The notes beneath the pieces were generated by a model. The model was given only the letters and a program-made list of their open reading frames with translations, did not search any database and was not told where the DNA came from. The position numbers and the translations under genes were made by a program. 64,000 nt of DNA from Parvibaculaceae bacterium (GTDB lineage: Bacteria; Pseudomonadota; Alphaproteobacteria; Parvibaculales; Parvibaculaceae), in contig JAPWJY010000008.1 in the NCBI GenBank assembly GCA_028283765.1, positions 682,001 through 746,000 on the forward strand, in the 5' to 3' direction. This document shows, in pieces, positions 34,603 to 42,881 of the stretch (positions within the stretch are counted from its first letter, which is position 1; each line of letters opens with the position of its first letter).

Positions 34603-35525
34603 GCGCGCTCAGGCTCTCCATCAAGATCGATGTGGATACCGAGCGCGGCACCCGCGAGGGCGTGCCCGCGTTGAGGCGTCTGCTCGAAAGCCGGCATATA
34701 CCCGCCACCTTCCTGTTCTCGCTCGGCCCCGACAACACGGGCCGGGCGATCAGGCGCATGTTCCGCCCCGGCTTCTTCCAGAAGGTCAGCCGCACCAGCG
34801 TCGTTTCCGTTTATGGCGTGCGCACACTGATGAATGGCGTGCTGCTGCCGGGGCCGAATATCTCGCGCAGGCACGCCGACATCATGCGCGGCGTTGCCGG
34901 ATCGGGGTTTGAAACCGGCATTCACTGCTGGGATCATGTTTTCTGGCAGGACAAGCTCCACAAGCTTTCGCAGGCGCGGGTGTTCGAGGAATTCGACAAG
35001 GCCCGCGCCGCCTATGAGGATGTGTTCGGAGCCCCTGCCAGAACGGCGGGCGCGGCGGGCTGGCAGGCAAGCGCCTCAAGCCTTGCGGCCTATGATAACG
35101 CACGGCTCGATTACGCCACGGACGTGAGGGGCGACCACCCCTTCTATCCGGTGGCGGAAGGGCGGCAGTTCAGGACGCTTCAGATCCCGACCACCCTGCC
35201 GACGCTCGACGAGATGATGGGGCGTCCGGAATATCCCGCAGATACGCTTGCGGACTTTCTGCTGTCGCGGTTGCGGCCCGGCCATAATGAGGTTTTTACC
35301 ATTCATGCCGAAATCGAGGGCATGATGATGCTGGACTGGTTCGCCGGATTTCTCGACAAGGCGCAAGGCCGGGGCGTCGAGTTCGTGGCGCAGGCTGAAG
35401 AAGCGGCGATGCTGCGCAAGCAGGGCGGGATCGACGTGGCGGAATTGCAGCAGGGCGAGGTGGATGGAAGATCCGGCACCATGGCGGTGCAGGGGCCTTC
35501 CGTCGCGAAGGGGAACGCACCATGA
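34599..35525 (+). CDS. arnD: 4-deoxy-4-formamido-L-arabinose-phosphoundecaprenol deformylase ArnD
   Basis: ArnD removes the formyl group from the undecaprenyl-linked sugar, trapping it as Ara4N on the lipid carrier. The 308-aa polysaccharide-deacetylase-fold protein has the ArnD-specific start [28 protein letters not shown] segment, the metal-ligand region [11 protein letters not shown] and the AAGWQAS motif follow. The last 40 residues are poorly conserved. Start and stop each overlap the neighbouring gene by four bases. Confidence 0.92.
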   Translation: MSALRLSIKIDVDTERGTREGVPALRRLLESRHIPATFLFSLGPDNTGRAIRRMFRPGFFQKVSRTSVVSVYGVRTLMNGVLLPGPNISRRHADIMRGVAGSGFETGIHCWDHVFWQDKLHKLSQARVFEEFDKARAAYEDVFGAPARTAGAAGWQASASSLAAYDNARLDYATDVRGDHPFYPVAEGRQFRTLQIPTTLPTLDEMMGRPEYPADTLADFLLSRLRPGHNEVFTIHAEIEGMMMLDWFAGFLDKAQGRGVEFVAQAEEAAMLRKQGGIDVAELQQGEVDGRSGTMAVQGPSVAKGNAP

Positions 35526-35887
35526 AATATTTCGCGCTCATCATGGCGGGCGTGCTGCTTAACGCCATGGCCCAGCTTGCCCTCAAGCAGGGGATGCGCC
35601 AGATCGGCCATTTCGAGTTCAATCCGGCCATGCTCATGGCGATGAGCTGGCGCATCGGCACCAATCCCTATGTTATGCTCGGGCTTGCCTGCTATGTGCT
35701 CAGCGTTTGCGTCTGGCTGCTGGTCTTGTCCCGTGTGGAGGTGAGCTTCGCCTATCCGATGGTTTCCATCGGCTACATCGTGACCGCCGTGGCGGCCTAT
35801 GCCTTTTTCGGCGAGGCGGTGACGCCCACGCGCATTGCGGGCATTGCGATTATCATCTTTGGTGTTTATCTCGTCTCGAGAACCTGA
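35522..35887 (+). CDS. ArnE/ArnF-like small membrane flippase subunit
   Basis: This 121-aa protein has four hydrophobic helices of the small-multidrug-resistance/EamA type. In enteric bacteria ArnE and ArnF together flip undecaprenyl-phosphate-Ara4N to the periplasm. Only one such gene is present here, so it may act as a homodimer or pair with a gene elsewhere (inference). ArnE/F-like features are the N-terminal LLNAMAQLALKQGM and the central SFAYPMVSIGYI motif. It lies between arnD (4-bp overlap) and arnC (15-bp gap). Confidence 0.82.
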   Translation: MKYFALIMAGVLLNAMAQLALKQGMRQIGHFEFNPAMLMAMSWRIGTNPYVMLGLACYVLSVCVWLLVLSRVEVSFAYPMVSIGYIVTAVAAYAFFGEAVTPTRIAGIAIIIFGVYLVSRT

Positions 35888-35902
35888 ATCCGGAAGGCGC
35901 GC

Positions 35903-36892
35903 ATGGACAGCACTATTTCACCGGCGAAACCTGCATCAAGCCGCGCCAAGCTCGGCGGCCCGGAAATCAGCATCGTCATTCCTGTCTATAACGAGGCGGC
36001 CAATCTACCGCTTCTGTTCGAGCGCCTGACCCGGGTCGTGGATGGGCTGGGCCGCCCGACGGAGGTTCTGTTTACAGACGATGGCAGCAAGGACAATTCC
36101 CTCGCCCTTCTGAAAGGATTTGTCGAGCGGCGTCCCGACATCATCAAGGTCATCGAGTTCGATCGCAATTATGGCCAGCACATGGCCGTGATGGCCGGAT
36201 TTGAAACGGCTCAGGGCGACATCATCGTCACGCTGGATGCCGATCTCCAGAACCCGCCGGAAGAGATTCCCAAGCTCATTGCCGAGATGGACAAGGGGCA
36301 TGATGTCGTCGGCAGCTATCGCCATCAGCGCCAGGATTCATGGTTGCGGCGCTGGCCGTCGCTGATCCTCAATCGCATCCGTGAGAAGATCACCAGGATC
36401 GAGATGCGCGATCAGGGCTGCATGCTGCGGGCCTATCGCCACGACATCGTGCGCATGATCGTGGAGAGCAACGAAAGCTCCACCTTCATTCCGGCCCTTG
36501 CCCATTATTATTCCACAAACCCGACGGAAGTGGAGGTCGCCCACGCTGCGCGCCATGCGGGCAGTTCCAACTATAATCTCTATCAGCTCATCAGACTCAA
36601 TTTCGACCTGATGACCGGTTTCAGCCTGGTGCCTTTGCAGGTGTTCACCATTTTCGGCATGGGCGTGTCGGGGTTGAGCCTGCTGCTGGTCTGCTATCTT
36701 TTCCTGCGGCGCATTTTTCTGGGACCTGAGGCGCAGGGTATTTTCACGCTGTTCGCGATTGTGTTCCTGTTGCTGGGCGTGGTCATCACCGGGCTTGGCA
36801 TCGTCGGTGAATATATAGGGCGCATCTACATTCAGGTGCGCCAGAGAGGGCGATTCCGCATCCGCGCGGTGCATCAGAAAACCGGTAACTGA
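35903..36892 (+). CDS. arnC: Undecaprenyl-phosphate 4-deoxy-4-formamido-L-arabinose transferase ArnC
   Basis: ArnC is a family-2 glycosyltransferase that loads the formylated sugar onto undecaprenyl phosphate at the cytoplasmic face. The 329-aa protein starts its catalytic domain with ISIVIPVYNE (residues 22-31). The DxD motif is at Asp112/Asp114 in LDADLQNPPEE, and two C-terminal membrane helices (about 240-300) fit the dolichyl-phosphate-mannose-synthase-like ArnC/PglC-type layout. Its TGA abuts the next ATG directly. Operon context supports ArnC rather than a generic GT2. Confidence 0.9.
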   Translation: MDSTISPAKPASSRAKLGGPEISIVIPVYNEAANLPLLFERLTRVVDGLGRPTEVLFTDDGSKDNSLALLKGFVERRPDIIKVIEFDRNYGQHMAVMAGFETAQGDIIVTLDADLQNPPEEIPKLIAEMDKGHDVVGSYRHQRQDSWLRRWPSLILNRIREKITRIEMRDQGCMLRAYRHDIVRMIVESNESSTFIPALAHYYSTNPTEVEVAHAARHAGSSNYNLYQLIRLNFDLMTGFSLVPLQVFTIFGMGVSGLSLLLVCYLFLRRIFLGPEAQGIFTLFAIVFLLLGVVITGLGIVGEYIGRIYIQVRQRGRFRIRAVHQKTGN

Positions 36893-37832
36893 ATGGCGGG
36901 CGGCATTGTCGTTTTCGCCTATAGCGAGGTGGGCTATGCCTGCCTCGACGTGCTGCTCGCGCAGGGGCGCCGGGTGCTGGCGCTCTTTACCCATGAGGAT
37001 GGGCCGGGAGAGGAAATCTGGTTCCGCTCCTGTGCGGCGCTTGCCCGCCGCCACGGTGTTCCCGTCTACACTATCGAGGCGAGTGGACCCGGGGATGAAG
37101 TTGAGGGGCTCGTGCGCGCCCTTGCCCCGGATCTGATCCTCTCGGCCTATTACCGGCGCATGATCCCGATGCGCATCCTGTCGCTGGCGCGGCTGGGCGC
37201 CTTCAACATGCATGGCTCGCTGCTGCCGAAATATCGTGGCCGGGCGCCGCTCAACTGGGCGATCCTGAACGGGGAAACCAGGGTCGGCGTGACGCTTCAT
37301 GTCATGACCGGCCGCGCAGATGCTGGCGACATCGTGGATCAGGAAGCCGTCGCGGTCGCGCCGGATGAAACGGCGGGCGAGGTTGCCCCCCGTCTGGCGC
37401 AGGCCGCCGCGAAACTGCTCGCGCGCCGGACAGACGATCTGCTGGCGGGCACGGCCCCACGCACGCCGCAAAATGAGGCCGGAGGCCAGCAAGTTCGGCG
37501 GCCGCACGCCGGCAGACGGGCTAATCGACTGGACCTTGCCCGCGCGCCGGATCGTCAATCTGGTGCGCGCCGTCGCCGCGCCTTTTCCCGGCGCTTTTAC
37601 ATATCTAGATGGGCACAAATTAACTTTGTGGCGAGCCAGAGCCGTTATAGGCAATGGTCTGCCGGGGGAGATTATTTCCACTTCGCCGCCAGTCATTGCT
37701 GCCGGAGAAGGCGCGGTGGAAGTGCTGGCGATGACGCTGGGCGATGGCACTCTCGCGGACATTCCCGGAGAAAATGCCCGCGCCTTGCTGGCGGCTGGAA
37801 AAAGAATGGGGAATGGGGAGAAGGCTGAATGA
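36893..37832 (+). CDS. arnA: UDP-Ara4N formyltransferase (ArnA formyltransferase half), with a +1 frameshift near 37470
   Basis: This enzyme formylates UDP-Ara4N with N10-formyl-THF. The catalytic domain is intact: Asn105, His107 and Asp143 in NMHGSLLPKYRG and TGRADAG match E. coli Asn102/His104/Asp140. After about residue 192 the frame turns into nonsense. The +1 frame continues with SKFGGRTPADGLIDW and the rest of the FMT C-terminal domain, ending at 37832 in an ATGA overlap with arnT. One extra base in the AAAA run near 37470 (or the GG pair just after it) explains this. Corrected length is 312 aa. It could be a sequencing error or a real truncation of the C-terminal domain. Confidence 0.87.
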
Positions 37833-39586
37833 GCGGACAGGCTCGACGGGCGCGTGGCTGGGCGTTTCTGCTTGTCACATTATTTTGCGTGCTCTACTTC
37901 GGGTTTGAACTGGGAAGCCGCAGCATTTCCTCACCTGACGAGGGCCGCTACATCGAGATTCCGCGCGAAATGGCGCTCTCGAACGATTATGTGCTGCCGC
38001 GTCTCAATGGCGTTCTCTATTTCGAAAAACCGCCGCTGTTCTACTGGTTGCAGGCCCTCACCATCGAGGTGCTGCCCATCAATGGCTGGACCATGCGGCT
38101 GTGGCCCGCCCTGCTGGGGCTGGGAGGGTGCCTGTTCGCCTGCTGGGCGGGCTTGCGTTTTTATGGCCGCACGGCGGGCATCGCCGCGGGCGGCATACTC
38201 GCGACGACATTGCTTTATTACGGGCTGGCGCGCTTCGTCGTGCTCGACATGGCGGTCACGGCGTTCATGAATGCGGCGCTCTTTTTCTATCTGTTCGCGG
38301 CGGAGACCGAGGACGAACGGAAATCGAAAAATTTCGTTCGCTGGGGCCATGCGGCGGCGGCGGGCGCAGTGTTGTGCAAGGGGCTGATCGGCCTTGTGCT
38401 CCCGGCCCTCGTCGTTCTTGTCTGGATCGTGTTGCTGGGACGCTGGGCATTCATCAAACGGCTGTTCAATCCGATCGCCCTTGCCATCTTCATTGTTCTT
38501 GCCGTGCCATGGCATGTCGCGGCGGCCATGGGGAACAAGGATTTCCTCTGGTTCTATTTCGTGCACGAGCATCTGCTGCGGTTCACGACGACGGTGCATC
38601 AGCGTTATCAGCCGCCCTATTATTTCCTGCCGGTCCTGATCGCCGGATTTCTGCCCTGGACGGGCTATATATGGCATGGGCTTCGCAGGGCCTGGCCGAA
38701 AAGCTGGGGGCAGCGGCAGGATCATGCCGTCGAATTGTTCCTGATCATCTGGGTTGCCGTCATCTTCGGCTTCTTCTCGATTTCGGACTCAAAGCTTCCC
38801 ACCTACATATTACCGGTCTTCGCACCGCTGGCCGTGCTGACAGGGCGGATGCTCGCGCCCTGTATCGATGAGGCGCGGCCGGACGATCTGCCGGCCGGCC
38901 GTTTTTTCTTCATCTGGCTGTTCGGTCTGGCCGCCATCGCTCTGCCTGTTGCGTCGCAGGTGCCGGCGCTGAGGGCCATCCCTGATGTCAGCGTGCACTG
39001 GATGGACATCCGGCTCTGGGTGTTCGCGATGGCCGCCGTTTTTGGCGCGGGCGCGCTCGGCGCGTTTTTCCTGCCCCGGCGCTTTGGCGTGCGTGGCACG
39101 CTCGCCTCGATTTTTCTCACCGCCGTGCTGGGCTGGTCGGTGGTCTCCGTTATCGGCGCAAGGATCTCTCCCAATTCCGTAGGCAAGCTGGCGGATGCGA
39201 TCAGGCCCTATATGGACGACAACACAGTCGTCGCCAGCTACGATACATTCTTCTATGATCTGCCGGTCGATCTCGATCGCAAGGTCGTGGTCGTCGACAA
39301 CATGGCGGAGTTCGGTTTCGGCGCGACGCAGGAAGACATCAGCGCCATCGTCATGCCTTATGACAAATACTGGCTGTTGTGGACGAGCAAGCGCCATGTG
39401 CTGATGCTGACGCGCAGGGCCCGCTATGACAGTTGGCAGAAGGAAGGGTTTCCCGCCATTTCCCTGTGCGTGATGGCCGAGACGGACCGCGCCGTCGCCT
39501 TTGCCAACTGGGACGTCAAGGATGCGCAGGGTGCAAGCCGGTGCATACGGAAAATAAAGGCCGGACCGCACGATCTGGCGGAGTAG
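37829..39586 (+). CDS. arnT: Lipid A Ara4N transferase ArnT (GT-83 membrane glycosyltransferase)
   Basis: ArnT transfers Ara4N from undecaprenyl phosphate to lipid A phosphates on the periplasmic side, lowering surface charge and polymyxin binding. The 585-aa protein has about 12 spans in its first 430 residues. The PMT-type catalytic loop region SISSPDEGRYIEIPREMA lies near residue 31, and KPPLFYWLQA near 69. A periplasmic C-terminal domain follows. Overlap with the formyltransferase gene and the surrounding arn genes supports ArnT over other GT-83 members. The acceptor (lipid A or another lipid) is inferred. Confidence 0.88.
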   Translation: MSGQARRARGWAFLLVTLFCVLYFGFELGSRSISSPDEGRYIEIPREMALSNDYVLPRLNGVLYFEKPPLFYWLQALTIEVLPINGWTMRLWPALLGLGGCLFACWAGLRFYGRTAGIAAGGILATTLLYYGLARFVVLDMAVTAFMNAALFFYLFAAETEDERKSKNFVRWGHAAAAGAVLCKGLIGLVLPALVVLVWIVLLGRWAFIKRLFNPIALAIFIVLAVPWHVAAAMGNKDFLWFYFVHEHLLRFTTTVHQRYQPPYYFLPVLIAGFLPWTGYIWHGLRRAWPKSWGQRQDHAVELFLIIWVAVIFGFFSISDSKLPTYILPVFAPLAVLTGRMLAPCIDEARPDDLPAGRFFFIWLFGLAAIALPVASQVPALRAIPDVSVHWMDIRLWVFAMAAVFGAGALGAFFLPRRFGVRGTLASIFLTAVLGWSVVSVIGARISPNSVGKLADAIRPYMDDNTVVASYDTFFYDLPVDLDRKVVVVDNMAEFGFGATQEDISAIVMPYDKYWLLWTSKRHVLMLTRRARYDSWQKEGFPAISLCVMAETDRAVAFANWDVKDAQGASRCIRKIKAGPHDLAE

Positions 39587-39595
39587 GACAGACAG

Positions 39596-40456
39596 ATGAA
39601 ACTCGTTCGATTTGGAGAGCGCGGAGCCGAGCGCCCGGGCCTGATTGATGCAGATGGCCGGGTGCGCGATCTTTCCTCCGTCATCGCGGATATCGAGCCC
39701 TCGACGCTTTCTCCGGAAAGCCTTGCGAGGCTCGGCACGCTCGATGTCTCCGGCCTGCCGGTGGTGGTGCAGGATGTGCGGCTGGGGCCCTGTGTCGGCA
39801 AGATCGGCAAGATCCTCTGCATCGGCCTCAATTACCGCGATCATGCCTCCGAGACGAAGCAGGAACTGCCAAAGGAACCGTTGCTGTTCATGAAGGCGAC
39901 GAGCGCGCTTAACGGCCCGCACGATCATGTGGAAATCCCGCGCACCGGCGTGCAGATGGATTATGAGGGCGAGCTTGCCGTCGTCATCGGCCGTCCCGCC
40001 CGCTATGTGAAGGAGGCCGACGCGCTTTCCTTCGTCGCGGGCTACGCGATCATGGACGATGTATCCGAGCGTCTGTTCCAGAAGCAGCGCGGCGGCCAGA
40101 TGACCAAGGGCAAGAGCGGCGACACATGGGCGCCGCTGGGGCCATGGCTCGTCACCGCCGACGAGGTGCCGGACCCCCAGAAGCTCCTTGTGCGCACCGA
40201 GGTCGATGGAGAGGTCCGCCAGAACGGCACCACCGCCGACATGGTGTTTCCCGTGGCCCATCTGATTTCGTATCTGAGCGAATTTTTCACGCTCTATCCG
40301 GGCGACATCATCTCGACCGGTACGCCGGAAGGCGTGGCGGCGGGCATGAACCCGCCCGGCTGGGTGCAGCCGGGGCAGACCGTGCGCATTTCCATCACGG
40401 GGCCAGACGGCCTCAGCCTCGGTGAGCAACGTTCTCTTTTCGTCAAGGACCAGTAA
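39596..40456 (+). CDS. Fumarylacetoacetate hydrolase (FAH)-family protein
   Basis: This is a 286-aa FAH-superfamily enzyme; members hydrolyse, decarboxylate or hydrate 2-keto-acid-type substrates (ureidoglycolate lyase and 2-keto-4-pentenoate hydratase are relatives). Metal ligands are probably Glu124 and Glu126 in YEGELAVVIG and Asp155 in AIMDDVSER. His83 in LNYRDHASE is a likely catalytic residue. It follows arnT after nine bases and its stop shares a base with the next start (TAATG). It therefore appears to be part of the Ara4N operon, an unexplained association. The substrate is not predictable. Confidence 0.88.
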   Translation: MKLVRFGERGAERPGLIDADGRVRDLSSVIADIEPSTLSPESLARLGTLDVSGLPVVVQDVRLGPCVGKIGKILCIGLNYRDHASETKQELPKEPLLFMKATSALNGPHDHVEIPRTGVQMDYEGELAVVIGRPARYVKEADALSFVAGYAIMDDVSERLFQKQRGGQMTKGKSGDTWAPLGPWLVTADEVPDPQKLLVRTEVDGEVRQNGTTADMVFPVAHLISYLSEFFTLYPGDIISTGTPEGVAAGMNPPGWVQPGQTVRISITGPDGLSLGEQRSLFVKDQ

Positions 40457-41076
40457 TGCCGCGTGCGCTTCCCATCGACATCGAAACGGTCAAGGGCTTC
40501 ATGGATGCCGAAGAGGGCTGGGCCATCCATGACGCGGCGCTGGAAGCCTCGAAGCTCGGACCCTGCCTTGAAATCGGCAGCTATTGCGGCAAGTCCACGG
40601 TCTATTTCGGCGTTGCCTGCCAGGCGAACGGCTCGGTGCTTTATGCGCTCGATCATCATTATGGCTCGGAGGAAAACCAGCGCGGCTGGGAGCATCATGA
40701 TGGCGAGCTTTACGATGATGAAACGGAGCGGCTGAATACCTTTCCCCTGTTCCGGCGCACGCTGCGGCTGGCGGGGCTGGAGGATACGGTCATTCCGCTG
40801 GTCGCGCCCTCCAAAGTCGCGTCCCGGCAATGGGCGACGCCGCTTGCCATGGTGTTCATCGATGGCGGGCACGGCATGGAGCCTGCGCTCGACGATTACC
40901 GGCACTGGGCATCGCGCGTCATCCCCGGCGGCATCCTCGCCATCCATGACGTCTTTCCCGATCCGAAAGACGGCGGCAGGCCGCCTTACGAGATTTACAG
41001 GATGGCGCTGGCATCCGGCCTTTTTGCCGAGATCGGTGCCGTCAAATCGCTGAGGCTACTCCGCCGCCTCGGCTAG
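40456..41076 (+). CDS. Class I SAM-dependent methyltransferase (Methyltransf_24-like)
   Basis: This 206-aa protein has a Rossmann methyltransferase core. The SAM-binding motif LEIGSYCGKST is at about residues 38-48, with a VFIDGGHGMEP motif and IHDVFPDP further on, as in the Methyltransf_24/O-methyltransferase group. No substrate can be assigned. It is the last gene of the operon that starts with the ArnA dehydrogenase, and its 3' end overlaps the convergent toroid gene by 21 bases. Methylation of an Ara4N-related sugar or lipid is speculation. Confidence 0.82.
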   Translation: MPRALPIDIETVKGFMDAEEGWAIHDAALEASKLGPCLEIGSYCGKSTVYFGVACQANGSVLYALDHHYGSEENQRGWEHHDGELYDDETERLNTFPLFRRTLRLAGLEDTVIPLVAPSKVASRQWATPLAMVFIDGGHGMEPALDDYRHWASRVIPGGILAIHDVFPDPKDGGRPPYEIYRMALASGLFAEIGAVKSLRLLRRLG

Positions 41077-42168
41077 GTGGCGCTGGTCGAAAAGGTTGGC
41101 GGCGGCCGTCGTGCCGGTCACGGCGTCGGTGGCGAGGATGATGGCGGCCGCCGTCCATGCGGGCTTTTCCGAAGGCCACGCCACTTCCATCTCGAACTGG
41201 TAGCCCATCCAGTAGGCCCCGTGGGCGTCCCGCCACTGGTGCTGCCAGGAAAGCAGTTGTTCGGCCATGTCGCGTTGACCCGCCGCCAGCAGCGCCATGG
41301 TCAGTTCGGCCGATTCCGCGACCGTTACCCATGGCTGGTCGAGCACGCAGCGGCAGCCTTTGCCGTCGGCAACGAAAATATCCCATTTGGCGGCGATCCG
41401 CTCGCGCGCCGCGCCGCCGCGCACCGCGCCCGCCAGCACCGGATAATACCAGTCCATGGAATAGCGGTCCTTGGGCTCCCATGTCCGGTCGAAGCGATGG
41501 GGCTTGCTGCGCAATGCTTCGCCCAGCCACATGCGGGCATCAAGCCAGCCGGGTCTGGCGTGGCCGAGTTCACGGGCGATCAGGCTGGCGCATTCAAGGC
41601 TCTTGTAAATCGAGGAGCAGCCCGTGATCAGCGCATCGTCTTCCGGCGTATGCGGATCGTTCGCGGCCCAGCGGATTTCGCCATGCGCGCTCTGGTAGGC
41701 CAGAACGAAACCAATGGCGGCCTCGACATGGGGCCAGAGCGTCCGCAGCCAGACCTTGTCGCGGGTGATCAGATAATGATGCCATGCGCCGGTTGCGATA
41801 TAGGAAACGAAATTGGTGTCTCGGATGGGTTTCCCCGCGCCTTCCTCACCGCCGGTATAGGTCTGTTCTTCCTCATCGAAGGGCACCGCGCTGCCAAGCT
41901 GGCCCCACCAGGAGCCATCGTCGAGCTGCGTCTCTATGAGATAGCGGAAGGCCTTGCGCGCAGCCTCGATCTCGCCGAGCACCGTCAGCCCCATGGCGGC
42001 TTCCGTATGGTTCCACGGATCGATGACGCCGCCGTCGTACCAGGGGATCGCGCCATTGTCGCGCTGGAGTTCGAGGATGCGGTTTTTCGCACCGATGAAG
42101 AAATCATCAGGCCAGCGGTCGCCATGCCGGAACATGACGGGCTTTTGCACAGGTGTCTTCCCGGTCAC
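41056..42168 (-). CDS. QW-repeat alpha/alpha-toroid protein (prenyltransferase/cyclase-like), unknown function
   Basis: This is a 370-aa protein with no signal peptide or membrane span. It contains QW-type repeats (QRDNGAIPW near residue 28, QLDDGSWWGQ near 73) and alternating helices. These suggest an alpha/alpha-toroid like prenyltransferases, terpene cyclases or six-hairpin glycosidases. The DXDD motif of squalene-hopene cyclases is not evident, so cyclase activity is doubtful. GTG 42168 overlaps the upstream methyltransferase stop (GTGA). It is the third gene of a coupled trio with a GT4 glycosyltransferase and a methyltransferase. A glycan or glycolipid role is inferred from context only. 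Confidence 0.7.
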   Translation of the reverse strand: MTGKTPVQKPVMFRHGDRWPDDFFIGAKNRILELQRDNGAIPWYDGGVIDPWNHTEAAMGLTVLGEIEAARKAFRYLIETQLDDGSWWGQLGSAVPFDEEEQTYTGGEEGAGKPIRDTNFVSYIATGAWHHYLITRDKVWLRTLWPHVEAAIGFVLAYQSAHGEIRWAANDPHTPEDDALITGCSSIYKSLECASLIARELGHARPGWLDARMWLGEALRSKPHRFDRTWEPKDRYSMDWYYPVLAGAVRGGAARERIAAKWDIFVADGKGCRCVLDQPWVTVAESAELTMALLAAGQRDMAEQLLSWQHQWRDAHGAYWMGYQFEMEVAWPSEKPAWTAAAIILATDAVTGTTAAANLFDQRHLAEAAE

Positions 42169-42881
42169 GCAACGCCTTTCGAGAAATAGAGGACGACGCT
42201 CTTGCCCATCAGGGGGCCTGCCACCGCCTCCAGCGCCTTTGTCAGGCGAGGCCCCTTCATGATGTCCCAGACCAGAAAGCGATGATAGAGCTTCACCAGC
42301 GGATGCTCGTTGTTCTTGACGCCGACGGCGCACTTCAGCCACCAGTAGGGAGAATGCAGACCGTGGGCGAAGTGCTTGTGGAAATAGCTCAGGCCACGGG
42401 CTTCTACCGAGGCGCGCAACTGGGCCTCCTTGAAGATGCGCACATGGCCGCCCGGCTCATTGTGATAATCGTCCGACAGCGCCCAGCAGATTTTTTCCGG
42501 CCACTCGCGCGGCACGCTCACGGCGAAGGTGCCACCGGGCTTCAGCACGCGCTCGATCTCGCGCACGGCCTGAACATAATCGGGGATATGTTCGAGCACT
42601 TCCGAGCAGACGATCTTGTCGAAGGTGGCGTCGGCGAAGGGAAGCTCCAATGCATTGCCGACGGAAAGTGAAAAGGCGCGTCTGGTCTCGGGATCGATGT
42701 CGGGATGAGCTTCGAATCCCTGACGGGTGCGCACCACATCGTCAAAGCCGAGGTCCACGCCGACCACATGGCAGTTGGCGAAATAATACATGGCATGGAC
42801 GTGGCGTCCCTGCCCGCAACCCAGATCGAGAACGCGCTGCCCGTCCTTAAGCCCGAGCACGTTGAGATTGACGGTCTGCAT
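42165..42881 (-). CDS. Class I SAM-dependent methyltransferase (Methyltransf_11-like)
   Basis: This is a 238-aa cytoplasmic methyltransferase. The SAM motif VLDLGCGQGRH lies near residue 18, an acidic loop VVGVDLGFDD follows, then the motif-II region DKIVCSEVLEHI and motif-III LKPGGTFAVSVP. The C-terminal half (GLHSPYWWLKCAVG and beyond) is hydrophobic and aromatic and may bind a lipid or glycolipid substrate. ATG 42881 is preferred; an ATG 30 bases upstream is possible. Its start lies inside the end of the glycosyltransferase gene and its stop overlaps the toroid gene's GTG, so the three genes are translationally coupled. Confidence 0.86.
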   Translation of the reverse strand: MQTVNLNVLGLKDGQRVLDLGCGQGRHVHAMYYFANCHVVGVDLGFDDVVRTRQGFEAHPDIDPETRRAFSLSVGNALELPFADATFDKIVCSEVLEHIPDYVQAVREIERVLKPGGTFAVSVPREWPEKICWALSDDYHNEPGGHVRIFKEAQLRASVEARGLSYFHKHFAHGLHSPYWWLKCAVGVKNNEHPLVKLYHRFLVWDIMKGPRLTKALEAVAGPLMGKSVVLYFSKGVA

